Source: Limnoraphis robusta CS-951 (GTDB lineage Bacteria > Cyanobacteriota > Cyanobacteriia > Cyanobacteriales > Microcoleaceae). From it: a stretch of DNA of 22,479 nt. The notes under the pieces were generated by a model that saw only the letters and a list, made by a program, of their open reading frames with translations, did no database searches and was not told the DNA's origin. Shown piece by piece: positions 8,315 through 15,725 of the stretch. The stretch is from NCBI RefSeq assembly GCF_000972705.2, contig NZ_LATL02000314.1:1-22479 (forward strand). The letters are read 5' to 3'. The first letter of the stretch is position 1. Every line of letters begins with the position of its first letter. The translations under genes and the position numbers were made by a program.

Positions 8315-8425
8315 ATGACAAAGAGTCAATCCAAAGCACCTTACACTTTTCGCGCTTTCTGGGCTATCTTACTTTTAGCAATCAACTTTTTGGTGGCCGC
8401 TTACTACTTCCATATCATCCAATAG
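8315..8425 (+). CDS. psaX: Photosystem I subunit PsaX
   Basis: A 36-codon frame encoding one membrane helix. The peptide begins MTKSQSKAPYTFRAFWA, continues AILLLAINFLVAAYYF and ends HIIQ. From memory this matches PsaX of thermophilic Thermosynechococcus closely, including the Lys/Pro/Tyr N-terminal part, the Phe-Trp pair and the Asn-Phe-Leu-Val-Ala-Ala-Tyr-Tyr-Phe core. PsaX is a peripheral, non-universal subunit at the edge of the PsaA/PsaB core that helps hold antenna chlorophyll. The ATG is preceded by GGGAATTAAGTTT, a weak ribosome binding site. The gene stands 88 bases after lipA and before a hairpin, so it is either its own unit or a tail of the lipA transcript. It is short enough to be missed by length-filtered gene callers. 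Confidence 0.88.
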   Translation: MTKSQSKAPYTFRAFWAILLLAINFLVAAYYFHIIQ

Positions 8426-8460
8426 TTGGAAACGCTGTTAATTTTTGATTTAATAAATTG

Positions 8461-8514
8461 GTGCTGCTCCCGATTTCGGATTGAATTTGATCAAAATGAA
8501 TTGTAGAGCAGCAC
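8461..8514. terminator. Inverted repeat between convergent genes, possible bidirectional terminator
   Basis: GTGCTGCTC at 8461-8469 pairs perfectly with GAGCAGCAC at 8506-8514. The 36-base loop contains a second small hairpin (CCGA TTT CGG). TTTAA follows on the plus strand and AATTTATTAA on the minus strand. It sits between the 3' ends of psaX and the convergent 8543-8917 gene, the expected place for a shared terminator, but the loop is long and the T tracts are weak. Confidence 0.45.
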
Positions 8515-8542
8515 TTTAAGGATTTTCAATCTCTTGCTGTTT

Positions 8543-8917
8543 TTAGGTTTCGGTCTGAGATTCGATCTGGTCAACACGCTGCTGAAGTTGTTGAAAATCT
8601 TGTTTGAGTTCAATCACCAGTGTTGCTAATCGATCAAACATCGGATCACCAGACATTAAATGCGATCGCGGATCGGGCGGAATATTTTCAACAGGCGGAA
8701 CTTCAACAATATTAACCGAGGGAGAAGATCGTGATCTTAAACCGCTAATTTCCCCTCTCAATTGACCGATTTGAGTTTCTAAGCGCCGAATCCGAAATTC
8801 CAGTTGAGAGTTGGTAGAAGCCTGAGCCGAAGAAAATAATTGCCAAACTATCAAAATGGTTACAAAGGCAAGACTCAAGCGGAGAATAGTACGAGATTTT
8901 AAAAGGTTTTTCATCAT
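8543..8917 (-). CDS. Membrane-anchored coiled-coil protein of unknown function
   Basis: 124 residues, not recognised as a named family. A positively charged start (MMKNLLKSR) precedes one hydrophobic segment, about residues 12-28 (LRLSLAFVTILIVWQLF). It may be an uncleaved signal anchor or a signal peptide cut near SAQA. Then comes a charged heptad-patterned helix (FRIRRLETQIGQLRGEI), a Ser/Pro linker, and a second helical part ending IELKQDFQQLQQRVDQIE. The layout suggests a small periplasm-facing or thylakoid-lumen protein that forms coiled coils. It is transcribed divergently from the DJ-1 gene across 64 bases. Confidence 0.7.
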   Translation of the reverse strand: MMKNLLKSRTILRLSLAFVTILIVWQLFSSAQASTNSQLEFRIRRLETQIGQLRGEISGLRSRSSPSVNIVEVPPVENIPPDPRSHLMSGDPMFDRLATLVIELKQDFQQLQQRVDQIESQTET

Positions 8918-8981
8918 TGTTTGGGTTGAGAAATGACAACAAAAATGTCTCTTGGTTTTAAGAGATTGATCATTTGAGTGA

Positions 8982-9587
8982 ATGGTAAAGACAATGACCC
9001 AAAAAAATGTTGCGATCTTGATCTATAATGATGTCGAAGTTCTAGACTTTGCAGGCCCGTTTGAGGTTTTTTCTGTGACCTCAGAATCCGATGAAAATCA
9101 ACCGTTTCAGGTGTACACCGTTGCGGAAACCCAAGATGCAATTCGCGCCAAAAATGGGCTGAGTGTTAATCCCGAATATACGTTGGCTGATTGCCCCTCT
9201 CCTCATATTGTAATCATTCCGGGCGGAATTGGCAGTCGAGAAGCGATGAAGCGATCGCCGATTTTAGATTGGGTTAAAACCTGTTCTCAAGATGCTGAGT
9301 TCGTGATGTCCGTTTGTACGGGTTCTTTAATTTTAGCAAAAGCAGGTTTACTTGAGGGTTTAAAAGCAACCACTCATCACCAAGCCTTTGACTTACTGCG
9401 AGAAATTGCACCCAATACAACAGTTGTCGAAAATCAACGGTTTGTGGAGGAAGACAAAATTCTCACCTCGGGGGGAATTGCCGCCGGAATAGATTTGTCG
9501 CTGTATGTGGTGGCAAAACTCTTAGGTCAAGAAGTCGCTTTAAACACTACAAAATACATGGAATATCACTGGACACATCCCCTTTAA
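8982..9587 (+). CDS. DJ-1/PfpI-family protein (isonitrile-hydratase-like)
   Basis: Single-domain member of the DJ-1/PfpI superfamily, 201 residues. The nucleophile elbow is SVCTGSLIL with Cys112. The N-terminal strand motif VAILIYNDVEVLDFAGPFEVF matches the GlxA/isonitrile hydratase branch, where an acidic residue near DFAGP assists catalysis. The ATTHH segment after the elbow is also typical of that branch. GlxA regulators carry an AraC domain after this region; here it is absent, so the protein is an enzyme-like or stress-related form, not a DNA-binding regulator. Translation could instead begin at the ATG at 8994. The gene is followed 53 bases later by the LpxB-like gene on the same strand, so the two may form a transcript. 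Confidence 0.85.
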   Translation: MVKTMTQKNVAILIYNDVEVLDFAGPFEVFSVTSESDENQPFQVYTVAETQDAIRAKNGLSVNPEYTLADCPSPHIVIIPGGIGSREAMKRSPILDWVKTCSQDAEFVMSVCTGSLILAKAGLLEGLKATTHHQAFDLLREIAPNTTVVENQRFVEEDKILTSGGIAAGIDLSLYVVAKLLGQEVALNTTKYMEYHWTHPL

Positions 9588-9640
9588 ATTAAGTAAATCT
9601 TTGTGTCGAACGTGGTTTGGGTTTTTATTCAAGAAACGAG

Positions 9641-10909
9641 ATGGTGCAGCCTATTGATATTATAATCCTTTCTAACGGCCCTGGAGAACTCACAACCTGG
9701 GTTCGTCCAGTGGTTGAGGCATTGCGAAAACAGTTAGGAAATCAAGGGGAAAAGGTGAGAATTTCTCTCATCCTTTCGCCTTGTCCTCATGCTACCGGAA
9801 AAGAAGTGGCGATCGCAAGTTCTTATCCAGAAATTGATCGGGTTCAGAGTGCAGACTATTTTTGGCAATTTTTATTATCAGGAAAAACCGCCGAAAATTG
9901 GGACTGGTATCCTCAAGGTGTGGTTGTTTTTTTGGGGGGCGATCAATTTTTTACCGTAATCACAGCAAAACGCTTAGGCTATCGGAGTGTGATTTATGCC
10001 GAATGGGATGGGCGTTGGTGGCGATGGATAGATAGTTTTGCGGCGATGAATGCTAAGGTGATTGAAGCAATTCCCAGTCAATATTCTGCTAAATTTAAGA
10101 TTGTTGGGGATTTAATGGCGGATGTACAGTTGAGGCAAAATCAACAACTGGGGTTAGAGTTTTTCAGCGATCGCCATCTTGAATTAATTGGGTTGTTACC
10201 CGGTTCAAAACCTGCAAAATTAGCGCAAGGTGTGCCGTTAACCTTAGCGATCGCCCAATATTTACACAATAAACGACCTCAAACTTGCTTTATGATTCCC
10301 GTCGCCCCGACGTTAGAATTATCAACGTTAGCGCAATTTGCCGATCCAAAGTTTAATCCTATTGTAGCACAAATCGGTGATTTTAAGGCAATTTTACAGG
10401 ATGCTAATCCGCCTTATTTTCAGTTAGAATCGGGTTTAAAAATTTACTTGTACACTGAAACCCCTGCTTATGGGTTGTTGTCTCAATGTCGGTTGTGTTT
10501 AACAACAGTTGGGGCGAATACGGCTGAATTAGGGTGTTTAGGCGTGCCAATGATTGTATTGATTCCCACCCAACAATTAGATGCGATGCGGGCTTGGGAT
10601 GGAATACCGGGGCTGTTAGCGAATTTACCCTTAGCAGGTTCAATGTTTGCAAAAGCGATCAATTGGATGGTATTAAAACAGGGGAAACGGTTTGCTTGGC
10701 CGAATATTTGGGCGAAAACGGAAATTGTCCCGGAGTTAGTTGGAAAGTTAGAAGCGAAAACAGTGGCGGAGTTAGCGTTAGATTATTTACAAAATCCCGA
10801 AAAACTACAACAAATGCGCGATCGTTTAATTCAAGTTCGAGGGGAACCGGGAGCGGCGGAAAAGTTGGCAAAAATAGTGTTAGAACAAGTTGAATTTGAG
10901 GTAAAATAG
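9641..10909 (+). CDS. Lipid-A-disaccharide synthase-like glycosyltransferase (LpxB-related)
   Basis: About 422 residues with the two-lobed GT-B look of LpxB relatives. DIIILSNGPGELTTWVRPVV at the N-terminus is the glycine-rich first loop. A GSKPAKLAQGVPLTLAIAQY block follows the inter-domain region, and LTTVGANTAELGCLGVPMIV corresponds to the sugar-nucleotide binding loop. Cyanobacteria carry an LpxB-related gene of this kind whose product has not, to my knowledge, been tied to classical lipid A. I therefore give no gene symbol. The frame is open from an ATG at 9617, but the ATG at 9641 starts directly at the fold (MVQPIDIIIL) and is preferred. Soluble or peripheral at the cytoplasmic membrane. 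Confidence 0.8.
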   Translation: MVQPIDIIILSNGPGELTTWVRPVVEALRKQLGNQGEKVRISLILSPCPHATGKEVAIASSYPEIDRVQSADYFWQFLLSGKTAENWDWYPQGVVVFLGGDQFFTVITAKRLGYRSVIYAEWDGRWWRWIDSFAAMNAKVIEAIPSQYSAKFKIVGDLMADVQLRQNQQLGLEFFSDRHLELIGLLPGSKPAKLAQGVPLTLAIAQYLHNKRPQTCFMIPVAPTLELSTLAQFADPKFNPIVAQIGDFKAILQDANPPYFQLESGLKIYLYTETPAYGLLSQCRLCLTTVGANTAELGCLGVPMIVLIPTQQLDAMRAWDGIPGLLANLPLAGSMFAKAINWMVLKQGKRFAWPNIWAKTEIVPELVGKLEAKTVAELALDYLQNPEKLQQMRDRLIQVRGEPGAAEKLAKIVLEQVEFEVK

Positions 10910-11027
10910 AGTAGAATAGAAATGGATGGCGATCGCTTAAGATTTGCTAGAGGTGATCGATGATAAAATAAGGATAAGCTGTTCGTCATTGAAACCCGAT
11001 TATTGAACAGATTAAAAACCGGATAGT

Positions 11028-11044
11028 GCGACCATCTTGGTCGC
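11028..11044. repeat. Short palindromic repeat unit, hairpin 1
   Basis: GCGACCATCTTGGTCGC is a perfect seven-base-pair stem around the loop TCT. It is preceded by ACCGGATAGT and followed by TAGCCTTACC. From memory, similar GTGCGAGCATCTTGCTCGC units are frequent between genes of filamentous cyanobacteria. Confidence 0.55.
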
Positions 11045-11144
11045 TAGCCTTACCAAATCTAAATGTATAACAGCTTATATAGTTTTTCAAAAAATAGTTT
11101 TTAAAATGAATTAGGTCAAGCTTTAAACCTTAAAGAACTATCCA

Positions 11145-11161
11145 GCAAGCGAGACGCTTGC
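11145..11161. repeat. Short palindromic repeat unit, hairpin 2
   Basis: GCAAGCGAGACGCTTGC is a perfect seven-base-pair stem around the loop AGA. The loop is the complement of the TCT loop of the hairpin at 11028, so the two look like differently oriented members of one family. Confidence 0.55.
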
Positions 11162-11168
11162 ACTGGGG

Positions 11169-11190
11169 TTTACATCTGAGACGATGTAAA
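11169..11190. repeat. Short palindromic repeat unit, hairpin 3
   Basis: TTTACATC at 11169-11176 pairs perfectly with GATGTAAA at 11183-11190 around the loop TGAGAC. It begins only eight bases after the hairpin at 11145 and shares the GAGACG core with it. Confidence 0.5.
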
Positions 11191-11221
11191 TCGTATTCAA
11201 TTCTTATTCTCCTCTGCTTGA

Positions 11222-14200
11222 CTAACCCTGATGTTCTACAGTATCGGGCATTTGTTGAATTATTTCCATTGTTTTGACGCTAAGAGTGCAGACTCTTTGT
11301 AATAGATCGATCACTTGTTCTTTGTAGTCGGCAAATTTGTAGGTGTTGAATTTTTCGCCGATGGTGGGGTCGCGGGGTGTCTTTTCTTTGTATTGATCGA
11401 GTATCCATTCCAAAGCGGAACGGTTGCCAAGTTTGTACTCCCAGGCGATCGCCGGAACGCCGATGAGTTGGGTATTTTCATCAAGGATAATTATGCCTTT
11501 TATTTTGTCGGCTTTGAGTTTGGGTTTGGGGGTGGCTTTGCTCTTGAGTTCCCTGCGGGTTAAGCCGTAGGGTTCGATGGTTTCATAGTTGAGGTGCAAA
11601 TTCATTAATGCTTTACCCCAGTTTACCCATTGATGGAAGTTCGGATAGAAGGGGAGGCGGGGAAATTCGCGTTTGAGGTTGAGTTCGTATTTGCTACGGT
11701 AGGCGGGATGGTGAAGGACGGCGTAGGTGTAGTGGAAGATGTCGAGTTTGCTGATCTGATCCCCCCTGCCCCCCTTGTCAAGGGGGGTGTCCGCAGGACG
11801 GGGGGATTTATAGTGGGTTTGGAATTGGGTTAAACCCCAGTCGGTGATGTTGTCAAGGCGGTTCCCATTTTCATCGTAGCGGTACAGAGCAACTCCATGT
11901 GAACCACGAGAACCTATACCGGCATCGAATAAGTAACCAGAAGACTGAACAACAAAAGGAACTTGTTTGTGAATTGTTAGACAAATTGCCAGATTTTCGC
12001 GTTCATCGCTTGCTCCTGGGAAGAATTGTAAGATTGCACCATGCTCATCGACAAAGATATCTGAATTGTATAAATATTGAGGTGTAAAAGGTCGATATTG
12101 AAATTTTACAATTCGCTGAGGATCAAATTCTTCTTTTAATCCTCTAGAGTAATCTCTCTTCAAATTCCTAGACCATTTGATTCTATTGTCATAGTTGTTA
12201 TCATCTGTCTCTTTCTTTTCCTGATTGAATAAATCAGAAAAAAACCTGATTTTATCTTGTAAGTTCTTTGGTGAAGGATCTACAACCCACTCATCCCTAT
12301 TAGTCGAAATACCTATGGAAAAAATTTTAAAAAGAGCGCATTCCTCATTTTCTATTTTAGCTTTTTTCGTTTCCTCATTAGCTAGCGGTACTAGATCACT
12401 AAAATTGCTATCTCCTAAATTAAGCCAGTTGTTTTCTTGATCGGGTTGAATAGGGTTAAAGGAAATCTGCTCAAATTTAGTAATTGCTAAAAACTTATTC
12501 TTTTCATCAGCCGTTTGAAATTCTGGTCTTCTCGAATAATAAATTCTACAAGGGCTACCTTGAGAAGGTTTTTTAATCATAAAGCTAATTGCCACACCTG
12601 CCTGAATACCAAAAACATTATTTTTAGTTCCTGAAAGCTTTGGATTGGCTCGAACATTACCACCCAAATCAATTATATATATGTCGCTGAACTCTTGAGC
12701 AACAACTTTTCTAAAACCATCAGCTTCATCAGAATCTATAAAATTTGAATTGGTAATAAAAGCCAGTATCCCATTATCACCTAATCGATCTGTAGCCCAT
12801 CTATAAAATCGAGAGTACATATCATAGCGCTTAGTTTTCTTAGCTCTGCTGTATTTGATATATGTCTCTTTAATTCGTTTATCTACCTCGGGATATTTTC
12901 GATTTTGATTATCGTCATTTTCATTTTCTTGATTAGCATTATAAGGCGGATTACCAATAATCACTGAAATTGTCCGACTATTTTGTTCTTTAATTCTGGC
13001 TGTATTCTGCACGCTCATGGCAAACAGATCAAGCTGCTTCCCGGCAAACCCGCAATGATCCAAAGTATCCACCAAACAAATATTTTGAAACTCCTCGTAT
13101 TTCCCCATCTTTTGCTGGTAGGTAAACTCGATATTCAAATTGGCAATATAATAGGGTAAAATCGCCACCTCATTACAGTGAATTTCATGCTTGTACTTAT
13201 GCTCCAACTTATCAGCCGGTAAATATTCAATCAATTCCGTCACATAAGTACCCGTACCCGTACAAGGATCGAGAATCTCCACCCCCGGATCGCTCAACAA
13301 CTTCCCAAAGTGCTTGTGTACTAAATAATCCGCACTTTCAATCATAAAGCGGACTATTTCATTGGGTGTATAAACAATCCCCAACCGATCCGCCGCTTTC
13401 GGATTATACGCCTTGTAAAAATTCTCGTAAACCGCCTTAAGAAACTTCTGCTTTTCGTGGTGGTTGGCGATATTTTCCGACTTGCGACGAATCACCGCAT
13501 AGTAATGTTCGATGCTTTTAAGCGTGTTTCTGCGGGTGGCTCCGGTGAAAAAAGTGTTGACAATCTCCGAGATTTCTCGGCCAATATTATTTTCCCGATG
13601 AAACTGCGACTCGTGGAAAATATTGGTAAAAATATCCTCCGTGAGAATGTGTTGAATCAGCATTTCATGGATGTCAAAAATCTCAATTTCCGGGTTAATT
13701 GACTGGCGACAAACCTCTAAAAAACTGTTGCGGCGTTCCCGAAATGTTGTATTACTGGCTTCCTGTTGTGTTATAATCTGTCGTAAGGCTTCTATAATGT
13801 GGGGAATGTCTTCTTTGAATTTGGCGATCGCGGAGCGAAAGTCCCGAACTTCCGGGCGTTCGTAGTCTACAAAGGTTGAGATCAGCCCATCGAGCGCTTC
13901 GGAATCCCGCATCGAAACCCGCAACTGTTCCCGACTGTGCTGAATCAGAACGGCGGTTTGGGAGTCTTCAAAGAGAATATTTTCGTCGGGATAGCCCAAC
14001 TCCAGTTTTTTCTCGATCTCTTCATCGAGGTGATCATACTGGTCTTTGCTCTCCCACCAGCCATGCTCCAAGCGGATGGCATCTTTAACCGTACCATCGG
14101 GAAAAACGGTAGTGTTGAACTTGGTTTTGAATTCCAGTTCGGGAATCAGCAGATAGCTGCGGGGTTTGCAATACTCATTCAGCAGACGTTCAAAGGCGTT

Positions 14201-14287
14201 GCGAATGCTGGTTTCCTTGCGAGAACCCCCATAGCGAATGATTTTTTCAACTTCTGCGTGATATTGCGTTATCAGCAATCTGGACAT
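11222..14287 (-). CDS. Single-chain restriction-modification enzyme (Type ISP/IIG-like N6-adenine methyltransferase with nuclease)
   Basis: 1021 residues. The N-terminal 170 residues hold a probable PD-(D/E)xK nuclease: P63-D64 and then the E79-S80-K81 triad in WWESKD. A helical linker follows. The N6-adenine methyltransferase core has motif I DPCTGTGT at 340-347 and catalytic motif IV NPPY at 446-449, preceded by the GIVYTPNEIVRFMI segment typical of Type I and ISP methylases. The C-terminal 400 residues resemble the specificity region of Type ISP enzymes (KLDIFHYTYAVLHHPAYR, then GLTRRELKSK). Classical ISP enzymes such as LlaGI carry a helicase between nuclease and methylase; none is present here, so it may cut without translocation or be of Type IIG style. 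The ATG start has GGGAG nine bases upstream. Residues 828-844 derive from an inserted palindromic repeat. The middle third is AT-rich compared with both ends. Confidence 0.85.
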   Translation of the reverse strand: MSRLLITQYHAEVEKIIRYGGSRKETSIRNAFERLLNEYCKPRSYLLIPELEFKTKFNTTVFPDGTVKDAIRLEHGWWESKDQYDHLDEEIEKKLELGYPDENILFEDSQTAVLIQHSREQLRVSMRDSEALDGLISTFVDYERPEVRDFRSAIAKFKEDIPHIIEALRQIITQQEASNTTFRERRNSFLEVCRQSINPEIEIFDIHEMLIQHILTEDIFTNIFHESQFHRENNIGREISEIVNTFFTGATRRNTLKSIEHYYAVIRRKSENIANHHEKQKFLKAVYENFYKAYNPKAADRLGIVYTPNEIVRFMIESADYLVHKHFGKLLSDPGVEILDPCTGTGTYVTELIEYLPADKLEHKYKHEIHCNEVAILPYYIANLNIEFTYQQKMGKYEEFQNICLVDTLDHCGFAGKQLDLFAMSVQNTARIKEQNSRTISVIIGNPPYNANQENENDDNQNRKYPEVDKRIKETYIKYSRAKKTKRYDMYSRFYRWATDRLGDNGILAFITNSNFIDSDEADGFRKVVAQEFSDIYIIDLGGNVRANPKLSGTKNNVFGIQAGVAISFMIKKPSQGSPCRIYYSRRPEFQTADEKNKFLAITKFEQISFNPIQPDQENNWLNLGDSNFSDLVPLANEETKKAKIENEECALFKIFSIGISTNRDEWVVDPSPKNLQDKIRFFSDLFNQEKKETDDNNYDNRIKWSRNLKRDYSRGLKEEFDPQRIVKFQYRPFTPQYLYNSDIFVDEHGAILQFFPGASDERENLAICLTIHKQVPFVVQSSGYLFDAGIGSRGSHGVALYRYDENGNRLDNITDWGLTQFQTHYKSPRPADTPLDKGGRGDQISKLDIFHYTYAVLHHPAYRSKYELNLKREFPRLPFYPNFHQWVNWGKALMNLHLNYETIEPYGLTRRELKSKATPKPKLKADKIKGIIILDENTQLIGVPAIAWEYKLGNRSALEWILDQYKEKTPRDPTIGEKFNTYKFADYKEQVIDLLQRVCTLSVKTMEIIQQMPDTVEHQG
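11759..11807. repeat. GC-rich cruciform repeat inserted within the R-M coding sequence
   Basis: The outer arms are ATCCCCCC (11759-11766) and GGGGGGAT (11800-11807). Inside lie a perfect hairpin at 11769-11787 (CCCCCCTTG, T, CAAGGGGGG) and a small one at 11789-11799 (GTCC GCA GGAC). The structure is a three-armed cruciform of 49 bases. In the R-M frame it encodes SPRPADTPLDKGGRGDQ, a Pro/Gly/Asp-rich peptide between HYK and ISKLDIFHYTYAV, which in relatives, as I recall, are nearly adjacent. Similar GGGGGG-armed palindromes occur between genes of many cyanobacteria. This copy remained in frame. Confidence 0.8.
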
Positions 14288-14429
14288 AAAGCGACTCCCG
14301 AAATTATGAAGCCTGGGCTAATTAAGGGCTGATGCTCAGTATTCCAGCTCATTTTAACGCACTCGGTCTACTATTCTTACCTTTTTCTTTCAAAATACCC
14401 TACATTTACATGAGTTGAGATTGAAAGTT

Positions 14430-14822
14430 TCAATTTTCTGAGGATTGATTATCTGCTTTAACTCTCTTCAAAAAAATAGCCTGACACCAGTCAATATCCT
14501 GTCCAACTCTAAACATGACATAATCAATACCATAGGCACTCCAGTAACTAATTACTTGTCCGGTTAGTCCTTGGGTGCTATTAATTCGCTCAACGGTACA
14601 ACCAAGGGGAAATTTTTGAGCGGTGGGACAATCTTTCCACTGTTTGAGTTGTTGGATATATTCCCGTTTCTCTGGGGACAGCAACTCCCAAGCCTCCCGT
14701 TTCCAGTCGGGGTATGCTTTTCCGAGAGCCTCAATTTCTTTCCAGGTTTGGGCTGTTGTTAGTAATTCGGCGAGTTGTTGGGGGTTTTGGAGTTCCCAGC
14801 GAGAAAGGGGAAGGGCAGTCAT
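14430..14822 (-). CDS. Conserved hypothetical protein in the R-M neighbourhood
   Basis: 130 residues, no named family recognised. The N-terminal half is helical and charged (QQLAELLTTAQTWKEIEAL). Next comes KREAWELLSPEKREYIQQLK, a pattern I recall from accessory and plasmid-replication proteins of cyanobacteria. The C-terminal half looks beta-rich: a CTVERINSTQGLTGQVISYW segment and then IDYVMFRVGQDIDWCQA, possibly a small barrel domain. It lies 142 bases upstream of the R-M gene and downstream of the IrrE-type gene, all on one strand, so a link to the R-M system is possible but unproven. The start has no strong ribosome binding site. Confidence 0.6.
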   Translation of the reverse strand: MTALPLSRWELQNPQQLAELLTTAQTWKEIEALGKAYPDWKREAWELLSPEKREYIQQLKQWKDCPTAQKFPLGCTVERINSTQGLTGQVISYWSAYGIDYVMFRVGQDIDWCQAIFLKRVKADNQSSEN

Positions 14823-15020
14823 AGCGATTTCTACACCATAGATAGGGTTATTGACAAATTCACTTTGCTCAGACTGTAAATATAGCGTGTTAGAGCGGCT
14901 GTGAATGTAAAATTAAACGCGGCAATCTCAGATTTCCCCAGAAGGTCGTCAGAGAGTGGCTTCTGTGGGGAGAAACCGGATTTTTGCTGCAACGAAGTCC
15001 CGAGTTGAGGCTAGGGACAA

Positions 15021-15725
15021 TTAACGTTTGGCCTCTTCTAGCATCATCCACCGACTCAGGGATTGACCCCGAGCCTGCTGATTGAGAACCTGTTGGGGTT
15101 GTTTGAGGGTTTCGCAACCGGGATAAATGGTGCGTTCTCCGGGACGAATATGAATCCAGCCTAAATCTTGCAGGCGACAAACCAGATTGGAGATGCTGAC
15201 GCCCAATTCTTGACGGAGTTCATAGAGGTGTGACCATTTTGTTAAGTCTCGACTGAGGCGTTTCTGCTCCATAATATAGCGCGGCATCAACAAACAACTG
15301 GCAAAATATTGAGCTTGCCATTCTATGGAGGCGATTTGAGCGATGCTACTCTGGGAGCGACAAACAAAGGGTTCTTCGACGTCTGTGGCGGCTTGGAGAA
15401 TCGCTTGATGGTTCACGTGTAAGACCCAATGGCCGATTTCGTGGGCGAGGGTTGATTCGATGAAGCCTTGAGGTTTGTTGAGAATATTTTCGTTAATCTC
15501 AATCAGTCGTTCTCTCGGTAAAATTCTCGCAGCAATCGCCCCTTGTTCGTCCGGTTCTATAACATCCCAAACAACGCCTAAATCGAGAAAATCAGCCACT
15601 AAAGAGCCATCAAACGGCCAATTCGGAGCAAAATGTGTTGTCGTTTGCATCTGTTCTAGGATGCGGTTGGCAAGGCATTCAATAAACGCCTTTGTGTGAA
15701 AACGGTATGGTTTTAGTAAGTTCAC
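15021..15725 (-). CDS. ImmA/IrrE-family zinc metallopeptidase
   Basis: Zinc-dependent protease of 234 residues. HEIGH at 95-99 (LAHEIGHWVLHV) gives two His ligands and the catalytic Glu96; Glu135 in EWQAQYFASCLLMP is the expected third ligand. ImmA/IrrE proteins cleave phage or mobile-element repressors, or DNA-damage regulators, and often sit beside a helix-turn-helix target gene. No such repressor gene is adjacent here. The C-terminal 80 residues contain a helix-turn-helix-like stretch, LRQELGVSISNLVCRLQDLG, normal for the family. The start is GTG, supported by GGGAGG eleven bases upstream. It heads a minus-strand run with the 130-residue protein and the R-M enzyme. Confidence 0.82.
   Translation of the reverse strand: MNLLKPYRFHTKAFIECLANRILEQMQTTTHFAPNWPFDGSLVADFLDLGVVWDVIEPDEQGAIAARILPRERLIEINENILNKPQGFIESTLAHEIGHWVLHVNHQAILQAATDVEEPFVCRSQSSIAQIASIEWQAQYFASCLLMPRYIMEQKRLSRDLTKWSHLYELRQELGVSISNLVCRLQDLGWIHIRPGERTIYPGCETLKQPQQVLNQQARGQSLSRWMMLEEAKR

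Larger units (their letters stand above)
10910..11221. other. Intergenic region between convergent genes, rich in short palindromes
   Basis: About 310 bases separate the 3' ends of the LpxB-like gene and the R-M gene. It contains one HIP1 octamer at 10930-10937 and three compact hairpins (11028-11044, 11145-11161, 11169-11190), listed separately. No gene is visible. The hairpins could end transcription from both sides, though none has a long T tract. Confidence 0.6.
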
